Shown here one piece after another: positions 46,708 through 58,387 of a DNA stretch of 64,000 bases. Below the pieces are notes generated by a model, which did no database searches, was not told the origin of the DNA, and saw nothing but the letters and a program-made list of their open reading frames with translations. Source of the stretch: Hedera helix (taxonomy: Eukaryota; Streptophyta; Magnoliopsida; Apiales; Araliaceae). Positions within the stretch are counted from its first letter, which is position 1. Every line of letters begins with the position of its first letter. The stretch is taken from assembly GCA_947179155.2 (NCBI GenBank), contig OX359278.1, forward strand, positions 24,643,297 to 24,707,296. The letters run 5' to 3'. The position numbers and the translations under genes were made by a program.

Positions 46708-47067
46708 TTGTGTATTAATAGTTAAAACAAACTAATAATTTAATTAGTTTGCATTAACTAAGAAAATGGAAAAGAAAATCCAAAATGAATAATTATTTTG
46801 ATTTATTAATTGGAATCAAAGTTAAAGATTATATTATGAATTAATATAGCTTAAATAACGAGTCTTGTGTGGCAATGTAATATTCATAATTAAATGTTGA
46901 ATTTAAAGTTCATGATTGATTTAAATAATTCACTTATTTAATTAGTGAATTAAAATAGGTATTTATTTAATAATTCCATGACGGAATTAATTAAGCCCAA
47001 AATTATAAAGTGTTACATATATTATATGTAAGATGTATATAAAAGTCAAATGGTATTACATTATATA
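46436..47067 (+). mobile_element. Start of the 3' LTR of the integrase-bearing gypsy element
   Basis: It begins TGTAATGACCAAGATTTTTAG after the PPT. It matches, in inverse, the LTR start ending at 60426 (TGTAATGATCAAGAATTTC). It contains a (GT)n run at 46673-46701. It is interrupted at 47068 by another LTR start. The continuation is not recognisable in the window. Confidence 0.75.
46673..46701. repeat. (GT)n microsatellite
   Basis: About 14 uninterrupted TG units in the gypsy 3' LTR. Confidence 0.95.
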
Positions 47068-47459
47068 TGTGACATCCCAGATTTTTAACAAGATTTTTAA
47101 ATAAGGATCTTGATTACTAAAATAAATGTTAGAAGTTAAAACCTAGTTGGATGAACAGAAAGTGTAAAGAAGTGATTAATTTATTTTTTTTATTTAATCT
47201 ATGTGTTAAGAAGATCTAATTTGGTTTTAATTTGTGCAGATAGACTCTTGATATATAAAGGGCTCTACAAACATTAAGTGGATCAGTCATTAATTTAAGA
47301 TAAATTAGTGACTCAATAGATGATAAAATTATAATAAATATAATTTACTACGGTTGAACGAAGATAGAGCATATTAAAAAGCAAAGGACAGAAAAGGATA
47401 CCTACGATTAAGTAGTCAGAAAAGAATTGTTATAAGGCACTGTATTGTGACAGAATGTA

Positions 47460-47510
<51 letters not shown>

Positions 47511-47915
47511 ATCTAATAAATATAAAGGATGTGTAAATTATGCTTCGGTTATGAAAATTAATAACCAGCTTGATGTGCCTTGAGAAGATAGGTTAAAGGT
47601 TCGACTAAGTTCAGAGGACGTCGGTATCAAGTAGACTGACCGTAGGCGAAGTTCAAAAGGGTTTAGTTGACCTCGGCTAACTTTGACTGACTTCGGCTGT
47701 GATCGGCAGAGCTCACCTGAGTTCGACTAAGATCGACAAGGTCAAAAAGTCAAGAAGAGTTTGGTAGAGTCCGAAAGGTATGACATAATGTGCAAAGAGG
47801 ATAGAACGGTTTAACCTAACATGTGTGTTAAGAATTTAACGAGCAGTAAAGGTTATGAGAATTAAAAATCTAGAATATATTAATGGACATTAATTGATTA
47901 AATGAGCTGAGTATT
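47068..47915 (+). mobile_element. Gypsy LTR (LTR-E), segment 1
   Basis: It begins TGTGACATCCCAGATTTTT. From about 47520 it is homologous to 22600-22850 (LTR of the plus-strand gypsy). A (TA)n run lies at 47460-47507. A passage at about 47590-47770 repeats TTCGACTAAG / GACTTCGGCT / CGGCAGAGCTC-like units. It is interrupted at 47916 by a solo LTR and continues at 51620, 53759 and 56815. Confidence 0.75.
47460..47507. repeat. (TA)n microsatellite
   Basis: About 24 TA units inside LTR-E. Confidence 0.95.
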
Positions 47916-49089
47916 TGTGACGACCCCAAATTCGGGTTCTTTAACCCCGGGTTTGGTTCTCACTGTATAATACTTAACAATAATGAAATACATAAATTGT
48001 ATTCAAACTTCGCGGAATAATACAAAAGGGTTCCTTAATAAAAAGGCTACACTTCCCAAGGTCTATTACCTTAATCTTAACATTCCATATCTTAAGGAAA
48101 ATACAAAAGATTTACAACAGTAATTACATAACAGTAATATAAACTAGCATGCAATTACTAAAACTAAGCATTCGCTTTCCCCTTGCCTTTGTCCGATTTA
48201 GAGCTTTCGGGAATGGCTGAAATATAGTCATGATATAGCAAGAATGAGCAACTAAATGGCTCAGCGAGTTTATAAACAACAATCATACGATATATCATGA
48301 TGAAGGGAAATAACTTCAAGGTTTCAACAATAGCAATTTGTGAAAGATAACAAGAATCAATGTTCAATAAAAGAAGGAATTGACTCTTTACTGCTGAGTG
48401 GTCTTTAATGACCCTGAACTGCTACTAAGGTAGAACAGACATACAATGTCTGACTCCTTGTTAAAAATAACGGGACACTTGAGGGGATCAGTCCTCTCAT
48501 GTCCTATGTATATGCATCACATTTAGTTTTCTTGCGCACTGTCGGTTCTCCGACAAATAAAAATCCCCTTTAACTAGGGTTGTTCTTTCTCAGTCTTACT
48601 GTAAGAATCCGCACCAGTCAATGGTTTGGATAAGCTCTTATAATATTCAATTAAATGAATTTAACATGCATTTGTCTAGCCGAAACGATTAGCTTAGACA
48701 TTCTTAAACAGTTGCAAAAGCACTATGTGCGAATACAATAATCAATAACGATGTGAAGTAATTTTTGATAATTAATTCACTCAAAGGTCTGTCAAGTAAC
48801 TACGAGTGTAGAATACTTGCTCAACAATAATTGAAATGTAAATATGGTTGAATAATAATTGCAACAATAAGTACAAGTTAAGGGAAGAAAACTTGCAATA
48901 AGAATTACAAGTTAAAGTTAGAAAACTTGCCTCGTGCGTCGTCTACTGCTAACCAAATTAATCTAACAATCCTTGAACGGACCTAACAATTAAATCAATT
49001 TGATCTTAAATTAGTATCATATACTTGTAAGTATAATGACCTTTATAAACCTTACGAACCACATAATTGATTAATTATGGGTAATTAAA

Positions 49090-49830
49090 CACTTAGGAAA
49101 TATTATTATTATTTGATAATATTTCAAACACAAAGAACTTATATTAATTGTTTAATATAGTTCAAAATAAGTATCTAATATTATTAATCATTTAATAATC
49201 TTTTATTGAGTATCTAATATTATTAATCATATAATAATATTTTATTCATTACCTAATATTATTAATCATTTAATAATATTTTATTAAGTATCTAATATTA
49301 TTAATCATTTAATAATATTTTATTAATTATATAATATTATTAATCATTTCATAATACTTTATTAATTATATAATATTATTAATCATTTGATAATATTTTA
49401 TTAAGTAACTAATATTATTAATCATTTAATAATATTTTATTAAGTTTCTAATATTATTAATCATTTAATAATATTTTATTAAGTAACTAATATTATTAAT
49501 TATTTAATAATATTTTATTAATTATCTAATATTATTAATCATTTAATAATATTTTATTAAGTATCTAATATTATTACCCATTTAATAATATTTTATTAAT
49601 TATTTAATATTATTAAATATTTAATAATATTTTATTATATATCTAATATTATTATTCATTTAATAATATTTTATTAATTATCTAATATTATTAATCATTT
49701 AATAATATTTTATTGACTTTATAATATTATTATACACTTAATAATATTTTAATAATTTTCTAATATTATTATTTATTTAATAATATTTTGTTACCTTTAT
49801 TATATTATTATTTCAATAATAATATTTATA
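49090..49830. repeat. 39-bp AT-rich minisatellite array in LTR-F
   Basis: Repeated CTAATATTATTAATCATTTAATAATATTTTATTAAGTAT units, about 17 copies; the inverse complement of the unit found in LTR-B. It is adjacent to the GGGTC block as in LTR-B, so the array belongs to the LTR family and is not a local slippage event. Confidence 0.95.
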
Positions 49831-49929
49831 CACCTTTAAATCAATAAATCAATTATATATATATTTAAAAATATATTTATTAAGTCCAAAAATACTAAAA
49901 TGATTTTTGGAACATTTTTCATTTTCTGA

Positions 49930-50064
49930 CCCGTACCAGACCCGACCCGACCCGGCTGACCCGGCCCGACCCGACCCGGTTCGGGTTTTTATTTTTTTTC
50001 CAAAACAGTGCACGACGCCCCGGCTCAGTGTGTTGTACTAATCACTGCGCCCCGACGCCGAGTG
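49930..50064. repeat. (GACCC)n block and GC-rich inverted repeats in LTR-F
   Basis: Repeated CCCGACCCGACCCGGC at 49930-49987, then ACGACGCCCCGG ... CGCCCCGACGCCGAG at 50012-50062, including CACTGCGCCCC and CAGTGTG complementary parts. Confidence 0.8.
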
Positions 50065-50863
50065 GCAGAATGCAAACCCAAATTTTGATTTCTTGACAGT
50101 TTTGATACCCTTTGATCAAACCTTGATTAAATGAAATCTACTCATCCAAATCACACCAAATCAGTGTTGATGTGTTCCTAACTTAATGTTTTACAATATT
50201 CCATGGTTCGATTGTCTTTTTGAAAACGTTATACACGGAATTTACGGATCGAACCACATAGGGTTGAAAACGACATCCTTTTTGGTAAAAGCTATAACTT
50301 CTTTGTTATTCATTATTTTTGAAAACTTCAAAAATGTTTTACCTTTAAAACTCATAGATCTAGCTTTCTAGCCATAAAAATCCAATTTTGGATTTGTACA
50401 TTTCAAAATACAACATCAAACATAACATGCATAGTTAGGGTTTTACCGATAAATCATGTTACGCATATTTCTATAACTTTTATGCATTTCTAATCTACCA
50501 AATCATGTTATAAACACATAGATCTATGAATATACATATATTACATAGTTAAATACTTCTAGATCGTCAAAACGAGTTTTGATCGGTTAAAAATAGATTT
50601 TAACCGATCAAAAGCTTTCTAGACTACAAAAATGAAATAAGATGGAGTTTGGAGAACTTTTAAACCTTTGTGATTTGTTGGATCTCTTTCTCCTTATACC
50701 AAAGTAGGTTATGAAGCTATTGGACATTCACCAAGGCTTCCTCTAGCTTTTCCCTCATATAAACACAAGTGTATTTTTCTCCTAGCTAACAAATGCTCTC
50801 TCTTTTCTCTTTGGAAGTGTCTAGCAAATGAACTAACAACCAACACATGAGTGTAGGGTATTC

Positions 50864-50872
50864 TATTTATAG
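50864..50872 (-). promoter_or_regulatory. TATA box of LTR-F (minus strand)
   Basis: The plus strand reads TTCTATTTATAGCC, so the minus strand reads GGCTATAAATAGAA. Downstream on the minus strand are GAGAGAGCATTTG and TTCTCTC stretches, as in LTR-B. Confidence 0.7.
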
Positions 50873-51136
50873 CCAACCACTAACCTAGCATTAATTCACT
50901 AATCAAGCTATGTTGGTGAAATTAAATGCTAAGTATGCTTACTATTTGATTGAATGACTAGGTGATTGACTCATGGAATGACTAGAGTAGTTCACCTACT
51001 ATGACATGGATCACTTTACAAGCAACTAGGAAATCAAGCCACCCCCCATGTGGGGCCCTCACTTGACCGGCCATATGGCCTAATATTGGCCATTTTTCCT
51101 TTATTTTTTTCATGCTTTAATGTTCAATTATACATC

Positions 51137-51175
<39 letters not shown>

Positions 51176-51176
51176 T
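51137..51176. repeat. (TA)n microsatellite
   Basis: TATATATATA with single CA interruptions, in the upstream part of LTR-F. Confidence 0.9.
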
Positions 51177-51619
51177 GACCAAAGTTTTGACTTGTATTGG
51201 ACTTTACATTGGGCTTGGGAATAACTTCTATTTGGCTCATTCAATTAAATTGTTTGGGCTCAATTCAAATAACACATTGGGCTTATATTAAATAGTCTAG
51301 GTTACATTTAATTAAATCAAGCATTGGGCTTGTTTAATTAATTACATGGGCTAGTAATCAAATTAATTACATGAGCTACTAGGTTAATATCCTTAACCTA
51401 GTTTATCAACTTATTTAGATTTAAAATATAATCCAATTAGATTTGCTTTAATTAATTATACACTTTGCTTTAATCCTTTAAATAAATATACAAGCACATA
51501 AGTACATTTATTTAATTATCTAATGCACAATTAATTAATGCGAAAAGTTTAAATTCATTGCTAAATATTTGTTAAGTATATTTACAATGACTAATGAAAT
51601 TCGTGGTCATTACAGTATT

Positions 51620-52183
51620 TATACGACATATAAATATAAAAGATAATACTCTCAAATATGTGCAGAATGAGTGAAGAATATGCATATAATATAAATTAAC
51701 ATGTATGTGTAAAACAAACGAACGTAATGACCCAAAATTCTTTAAAATGGGTAATATGAGCATAAATGATAAATGAAGATGGATTTCAAAAATCCGGTTA
51801 GTGTATGGTATGACATAAGAGATGTGTTATTTAGTTCTAAAAAAAATTATTTTATTAAAAGATTGACACGGGAACCACTATTCACGTGGCGAGCGTTTTT
51901 TATTTTTTCAAAATTTTGCATACGGGGGCGTTATGATTATTTAAGATTACTGGAATCGAAATTGGACTAAATACCTAACCGAGGCGGTTGGTATAGAACT
52001 ACGAGTGAAATCTAGTTACAATAATTGAATTAGTTGGAATTGAACTAAACCCTGACTAATTCAAATTAGCACGATTGGAAAGGAATTATCTAGTTAGTTG
52101 AGCTAGTTAATTAATTTGGAGAAAATTAAATCCATGTCAAAGTGCAAGAACCAATCAAAATGGTTCAAGAAGTGAGTGATGAT
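51620..52183 (+). mobile_element. LTR-E, segment 2
   Basis: Homologous to about 22853-23450 (AAGATAATACTCTCAAATATG; GATTGACACGGGAACCA; GGAATTATCTAGT). It ends at the copia LTR. The part corresponding to about 23480-24090 is missing here. Confidence 0.75.
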
Positions 52184-53758
52184 AAACTCTAGCTTTCTCT
52201 CTCTAGAGAATATATAAGTACTCTCCCAAAACATATGGAAGTGTATGTAACCTTAATCCATAATAAGACTTCTCTTAATTATAGATTTAGTCAACCCTCC
52301 TAACACATTTAGGAATATAATTTTTAATTAAACTCCTAATCTAATTAGGAACTTAACTAATTTAATAAAATAATTATAATTCCTAAACCATTTATGAACT
52401 TAATTATCAATTATGAGAGTACTCTTATTAATTAATTTCTAAACCATTTATGAACAAAATAATAATGATAATAGTAATAATAATAATATGACTCCTCTTA
52501 TTAATTTATAATTAGTATTTTCAACATACTAAATAATAAATATTAAGCTATTTAATTTATTCTATCCCCATAGTATAAATTAAATATACTTAATTCATTA
52601 TTACAACTATGTCATTTACTTCTTAAATAATTATTTTTCTTTTGCGGTGCGACCCTTTATGTTCTCCATATTAAAATGGTTATACAATAAATTAATTAGA
52701 ACTATTCTAATATTATTTATATAAGTAAATTAAAATATTTAATTCATTTAAATGAATAATATTTATTCCGTAATAAGGGTAAGCACCCTTAAGCATCAAC
52801 GACTTTCCAGATAATATAGATTTCAATATTTAATCACAAAAGAACCTATTCAGCAAATAGTAACTGTACAATTCAATCCTTCTACCTCACAACGTCCCAA
52901 TCAAATATAAGACATGATATTATTGTCAGGTCTTATTTTATTTGATTATATACATTTCGATCATCAAATGAATAACTCTAATTAATGTAAATTAAAAACC
53001 ATTTTCTAATTTTCATTCTGTTTTGGCCAAGGACTACTGAATTGTCATTTATCGAATCGCATAGGGCATTCTCTTCTTTTATTAGAAGTGGTAGATTCTT
53101 TGTTGATCATTCACCTATCTTTATATATAACTTATTATATCCGATCATACCATTTGATACACCCTAAAGGTTTTAAGGAATATGTCAAAATATAATTCAT
53201 TATACACAAGATACTATGATGATCTCAAGTCCAAGGATCACTTGTACTACTATCACAAAAGTAATTCCTATTGAAAGGCAAGTAAGACTCAATTAGTTGT
53301 TCTGAGCGAGTCACGTTCAACGAACTTATTCTCTAGTAAGCACCTACATACTTGTTTTAGTGTCTTTACACAAATAATTATGATATCAATCATTATCTTC
53401 ATAAGAACAAGCATAGTATGTACTAATCTATCCAGATTCACTAATATTTTCTTCATAAGAACAAGCATAGTATGTACTAATCTGTCCGAATTCACTAATC
53501 CCCATTTTAATAATCTCACGATTATGAACAATTTTAATTTTGAGCTATCTTGAATTTAGATCTCATTAACATGATCATCATCATGATTCTAAAAATATTG
53601 CTCAATAACTATGAGTTTATCACAATTAATATCATTTATTAAATATGGATAAATAAAATGTCTTTGTATAAATAAACTTTTATTAATAAACGAATAAGAT
53701 TACAAAGTACATGCTACATCATATCAAATATAATTGGCTTGTGTGCATACTACTTTTA
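52184..53758 (-). mobile_element. Copia LTR, minus strand, 3'-truncated
   Basis: The inverse complement of about 54889-56480. The start at 53758 reads TA instead of TG on the minus strand (AAAAGTAGTATGCAC). The last 330 bp or so of the LTR are missing at the 52184 side, together with about 600 bp of the host LTR-E, so one deletion removed both. It contains a 54-bp tandem duplication at about 53397-53505. Confidence 0.85.
53397..53505. repeat. 54-bp tandem duplication in the copia LTR
   Basis: CTTCATAAGAACAAGCATAG starts at 53397 and again at 53451. The single-copy equivalent is near 55165-55215 in the plus-strand LTR. The open frame across it (53289-53531) arises only from the duplication being a multiple of three. 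Confidence 0.85.
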
Positions 53759-54888
53759 GTTATGTGTATTTACATCAGATAAGGAATGTTAGAAACTTTA
53801 ATATGTAGGAAGCATGATTTTGCATGTTAAACGTAACTATGGTATTACTATGTCCATATAAACATATTTTGACGGTGAAGGTGTTTTTGAAAGATTCATA
53901 CATGTGTAATATGAGTCTAAAAAGTTGATAAATGAATTATTTATTGAGTATATGAAAATGGAGTATAATAGCTCAAAGTTAGTTTTATGAAAAACTATGT
54001 TCAGTTTTACAAAATCCTATTAAAAGTTAATTTTTGGCAATTTTGGATATTTAATGGTGAAATAAAGTTGAATCACTTAGTTTTATGTATTTACACATGT
54101 TATCATTGATTTTGTAGTCATTTGATGAAAACGGATATGAAAGTGTGTTTTAGGCGATCGAAATCGTTCGTCGGAACCTAAAAACGATTTTTCGGAAAAC
54201 TAACGTCATTTGAAAACTTAAATTATTTTTAAAGATCTAAACTAATTTTAAATGATGTATGAATGTTAAATCAAGTATTTGTATGAAGTCTAGACATGTA
54301 TAGCTAAAAATCACTAGTTGATGGCAAAGTTTGAAAATGTTGAAACAGTGTTCAAAAGTGGCTAAACACAGTTTCTCGGGCTATTGTATCGATGCTTTAA
54401 TGAAGTTAATTAAGCCAAGTTGTATTTTTATAAAATATTATGTTATGTGCTCTAGCTATGGTTCAAATTTAAGTCCATTTCGATAAAAGATGAAGGAGAT
54501 ATGATTTTTAAAAGTTCCTAAGAAAATCACAAAATCTGATTTTTCAGGTACAGGGCATTCTGCATAAGAGGGTCGAGGCCCTGTTCTGTTTTGAAAGCCA
54601 TAATGAAATAGGGTTGGGGGCGTCGTTTATAAAGAAAAAAAGGGTCGGGGCCCTATGATGTTTTATTGATATGTAATGTAATGTTAAGTTATTTTAAGAT
54701 GGTATCATATTACGTAAACCTAATATTGATAAAAAAAATTAATCAATTTAGTTGGTGTTAAGGTCTAATTGAGCAATACGAGGTATAATAAAGCGTACAT
54801 ATGCTTATGTAAGATTATGTTTTGTGTAAAAGGAATGGTAATGTGTTTGTATGTATTATTAACCTCTATAAGGTGTAATACATCGAAC
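53759..54888 (+). mobile_element. LTR-E, segment 3
   Basis: Homologous to about 24090-24930 (GTGTATTTACATCAGATAA-like start; GTAATATGAGTCTAAAAAGTT; CGATCGAAATCGTTCGTCG). At 54550-54584 it has a GC inverted repeat, ACAGGGC ... GCCCTGT, in the place of the CCTAGG palindrome at 24879. It is interrupted after CGAAC (54884-54888) by a copia LTR. Confidence 0.75.
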
Positions 54889-56113
54889 TGAAAGTAGTAT
54901 GCACACAAGTCAATCATATTTGATATGATGTAGCATGTACTTTGTAATCTTATTTATTTATTAATAAAAATTTATTTATACAAAGGTATTTTTTTATGTA
55001 TATTTAATAGATGACATTAATAGTGATAAACTCATAGTTGTTGAGCAATGCTTTTAGAATCATGTTGATGATCGTGGTAATAAGATCTAAATTCAAGATA
55101 GCTTAAAACTAAAATTGTTCATAATAGTGGGATTGCTAAAATGGGAATTAGTAAGTACGGATAGATTAATACATATTATGTTTGGTTTTATGAAGATGAT
55201 GATTGATCTTATAATTATTTGTGTAGAGACACTAAAGTAAATATGTAGGTGCTTATTAGAGAATAAGTTCACTGAACATGACTCACTCAAGGAACACCTA
55301 ATGGAGTCTTGCCTATCAATAGGAGTTCCTTTTATGATAGTAGTACAAGTGATCCTTGGACTTGATATCATCATAGTATCTTGCGTATGATGAATTATAT
55401 TTTTATATATTCCTTAAAACCTTTAGAGTGTATCAACGGGTATGTTCGGATATAATAAGTTGTACATAGGGATATGTGAATGATCAACAAAAAATCTACC
55501 ACTTCTAGTAAAAGACGAGAATGTTTTATGCGATTCGATAAATGATAACTCAGCAGTCCTTGGCCAAGGTAGAATGAAAATTAGAAAGTAGTTTCTACTT
55601 TACATTAATTAGAGTTATTCATTTGAGAATCGAAATGCATATAATTAAATAAAATAAGACTTGACAGTAATATCATGTCTTATATTTGATTGAGACATTG
55701 TGAGGTAGAAGGATTGAATTATACAGTAACTATTCCTTGAATAAGTTCTTTTGTGATTAAATATTGAAATCTATATTATCTGAAAAGTCGTTGATCGTTG
55801 AGAGGGCTTACCCTTATTATGAAATAAATATTATTTATTTAAATAAATTAAACTAAATAAATTAAATAGTTAAATTTATTTATATAAATAGATTAGAATA
55901 ATTCTAATTAATTTATTCTATAACCGGTTTAATATGGAGAACCTAAAAGGTCACACCCCAAAAGAAAAATAATTATTTAAGAAGTAAATGGTATAATCGT
56001 AATAATAAATTAAGTATATTTAATTTATACTACAGGGATACAATAAATTAAATATCTTAATATTTATTATGTAGTATTTTAGAAATACTAATTATAAATT
56101 AATAAGAGAAGTC

Positions 56114-56130
56114 TTATTATTATTATTATT

Positions 56131-56187
<57 letters not shown>

Positions 56188-56210
56188 ATTATTATTATTA
56201 TTATTATTAT
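56114..56210. repeat. (ATT)n-(GTT)n-(ATT)n compound microsatellite
   Basis: ATT units, then about 17 GTT units, then ATT units. A derivative of a single ATT run in which a T-to-G or A-to-G variant unit expanded. Confidence 0.95.
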
Positions 56211-56394
56211 TTAATTCCTAAATGGTTTAGGAATTAATTAATAAGAGTACTCTCATAATTAATAATTAAGTTCCTAAATAGTTTATAGATTGTAATTATT
56301 ATATTAAATTAATTAAGCTCATAATTAGATTAGGAGTTTAATTAAAAATCATATTCCTAAAGGTGTTAGGAGGGCTGACTATACCTATAAATAA

Positions 56395-56403
56395 ATGAAG
56401 TCG
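56395..56403 (+). promoter_or_regulatory. TATA box of the copia solo LTR
   Basis: ACCTATAAATAAATG; the equivalent sites in the other two copies have decayed, so this is the best preserved promoter of the family here. Confidence 0.6.
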
Positions 56404-56814
56404 TATTATGGATTAAGGTTATACACACTTCCATAAATTTTGGGAGAGTACTCACATATTCTCTAGAGAGAGAAAAAACTAGAGTTTGCCACCACCCACA
56501 TCTTAAATCATTATTATTCCTTGGTAGATCACCTTTAAAGGCCAAACACTTGGGTGACTAACGTTGATCATTGAAATCTAATCGGTGAAATTCAAGAAGG
56601 ATGTGAAAGAATTGGAGTTGAACTTGTACATGAGAAAGCGTAATTCTACAAAGGGTATAATTCTCTATTTCCTGTTTGTTAATTAATAATTGTGCATAAA
56701 GGTCGATTCTGGATTATGGTTTGTAGTAAAATTTTAAAATCAGTTTTACCATGCTTCTGCTACTTATATGCAATTTGATTGTATGTTCATGGATTAGTAC
56801 AAACCAACATGAAC

Positions 56815-57215
56815 CTGGGATAACTAAAGACTAGTTATTTAACGTTTATGATTTTAAATCTCAAATGAGATAAATAAAGGCATTATAACCCATATTATAA
56901 TTTATAGGTTATATGACGACAGATAGAGTTCAGATTATATTTAATAGACGGGATGGATTGTACAACGGATGTATGGTGAGCGTAAATGATGAAAGCGATA
57001 CGGGGTATCGAGGAAGTTTTTTATAACTTGTTGAAATATGATAAATTGTTCTATATGTGAATTAGTTGGGTGAATTATATGTAAGATTTTTGTGTTATTT
57101 GAAATCAATGTGAATATGCCTAAAGTGTACACTTTGTGCAACTATATGATTGTAACTGTTTAAATGCAGTATGTGAGATTTATATTTTGAAAATGCACAG
57201 CATGATAGGTATGAG
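56815..57215 (+). mobile_element. LTR-E, segment 4
   Basis: Homologous to about 39925-40215 (CGACAGATAGAGTTC; TTATAACTTGTTGAAATATG; TTTGAAAATGCACAGCATGATAGGTATGA). Similarity stops near 57215, before the LTR end expected from 40954. Confidence 0.75.
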
Positions 57216-58055
57216 AGAGATTGAAATTGTTTTCTATAGTCATTCAACATTCAAAGTAAACTTTAACATGCGTCGAGTGTTAAATAAATCACATCAATGT
57301 TCTGCAAATAAGAACAAGCTTACAATAACCTTGAAAGACAAAGCAAAGTGAGTTTCCTATAGTGTATGCAAGTATGGACCCCATTATGCTTCCATCAGAT
57401 GACAACCTTTATCTAGAAACCATATTTGGCAGACAAGTAGAAGAGTAGTAATTACCTTTGCAGGAAGTGGCATCACTGTCCACTGGTCTGGAGCTAGTTT
57501 AGCCTTTGAGTGAGTGATTATTCCTACAGTGGACTTCATGATTTTACTTGAAACATATCAACTTCTAGAACGAGTTTAGCACATACAAAGTGCAAAAACA
57601 AGTGAAACCAGACCTTAATTAGATGGCCTTGGACATTAACGTTTCCCAAATCAACATGCCTGGTCAATAACAAAAAGCCAAAGTAGTGGTGGTTACTTTA
57701 ATTTGGTAGGCTCCCTGAATTTCTCCTATATTCAATAGCATTGGAATAAAAAATCAGTTGGGTTTACATATTCTTATATGGCTAAAGAAATTGCAGGTAG
57801 GAATCACTTAATATATAAAATATTTACTTAGGCATTCCATCAAACAAGTAGAGGACATAAAAATTACAAGGAATGATTAGTTAGAGAACCAAATTCATTC
57901 AATGAACCTAAAAGTATAATAGCGTATAAACAAATACACACATACATACATGTGTCTGTACATATAAATCATTTCAGCAAGCAATGGAAATACTTATAAC
58001 TGGTGTTTAAGCTATATGATTACAGAGGAACAAAGTTGTTGAAAAAAAATACCTT
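57216..58055. other. Low-copy-looking sequence with one exon-like stretch
   Basis: Base composition is less AT-skewed than the LTRs and I see no match to other parts of the window. On the minus strand, 57539 to 57456 is open for 28 codons from an ATG (MKSTVGIITHSK, then APDQWTVMPLPAK) and is followed by GTAATT, a possible splice donor. The rest shows no convincing exon chain. It could be a captured gene piece or the end of a decayed host gene; I do not recognise the peptide. Confidence 0.3.
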
Positions 58056-58387
58056 CATCTCCAACAGATGGACTATCCTATGGACTATATTTAGTCCATA
58101 TGACATTAGCAAATGTCCTTTAGTCTTTAATCATTCTAACAGATGGACTATCCCTTGGACTATAATATAAAAAAATTAAAATAATCAATAAATTCAAAAA
58201 AAACTCCTATCATCCTTCTACTCTCCCATTTAAATATAATTAAATTTATAGTCCATGGACTATTTAGTTCCTAGATTTAGTCTTTTAAGGGTTTTAAATA
58301 TAGTCCGAGACTATATTTAGTCTATCTGCTGGAGAAAAAATTTAAATCCTAGACTATATTTAGTCTAGGAATTCATTGTTGGAGATG
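58056..58387. mobile_element. MITE-like element with 10-bp terminal inverted repeats
   Basis: Terminal CATCTCCAAC (58056-58065) and GTTGGAGATG (58378-58387) are exact inverse complements. The interior is 332 bp, non-coding, with many internal inverted repeats of GGACTATATTTAGTCC type (TAGTCCATGGACTA at about 58249-58262). CATCTCCAAC ends are known from plant DNA-transposon MITEs. A clean target duplication is not visible, so the superfamily is unresolved. Another GGGCATCTCCGAACC at 58393 may be the end of a related element. Confidence 0.6.

Larger units (their letters stand above)
47916..51614 (-). mobile_element. Gypsy solo LTR (LTR-F), minus strand
   Basis: On the plus strand it begins TGTGACGACCCCAAATTCGG and ends TTCGTGGTCATTACA, with the duplication GTATT at 47911-47915 and 51615-51619. 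Removal makes GAGTATTTATA-GAC, matching 22848-22865. Length 3,699 bp. It is homologous in inverse to LTR-B and has the same modules in the same order: TATA box (50864-50872), GC palindrome (about 50008-50064), GGGTC repeats (about 49930-49987) and 39-bp array (about 49090-49830). No coding content; ORFs at 48164 and 50186 are not recognisable proteins. Confidence 0.92.
54889..56809 (+). mobile_element. Copia solo LTR, plus strand
   Basis: It begins TGAAAGTAGTATGCACAC and ends AGTACAAACCAACA; 1,921 bp. The flanks are CGAAC (54884-54888) and TGAAC (56810-56814), a duplication with one mutation. TATA box CTATAAATA lies at 56395-56403, followed by AGAGAGAGAAAAAACTAGAG. An (ATT)n/(GTT)n compound microsatellite is at 56114-56210. 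It is homologous to the copia 3' LTR at 43751 and, inverted, to 52184-53758. Copia internal sequence is absent. Confidence 0.88.

Noticed and set aside
53289..53531. 80-codon ORF with an internal 18-residue repeat
   Set aside because: Explained by a 54-bp tandem duplication in a non-coding copia LTR.
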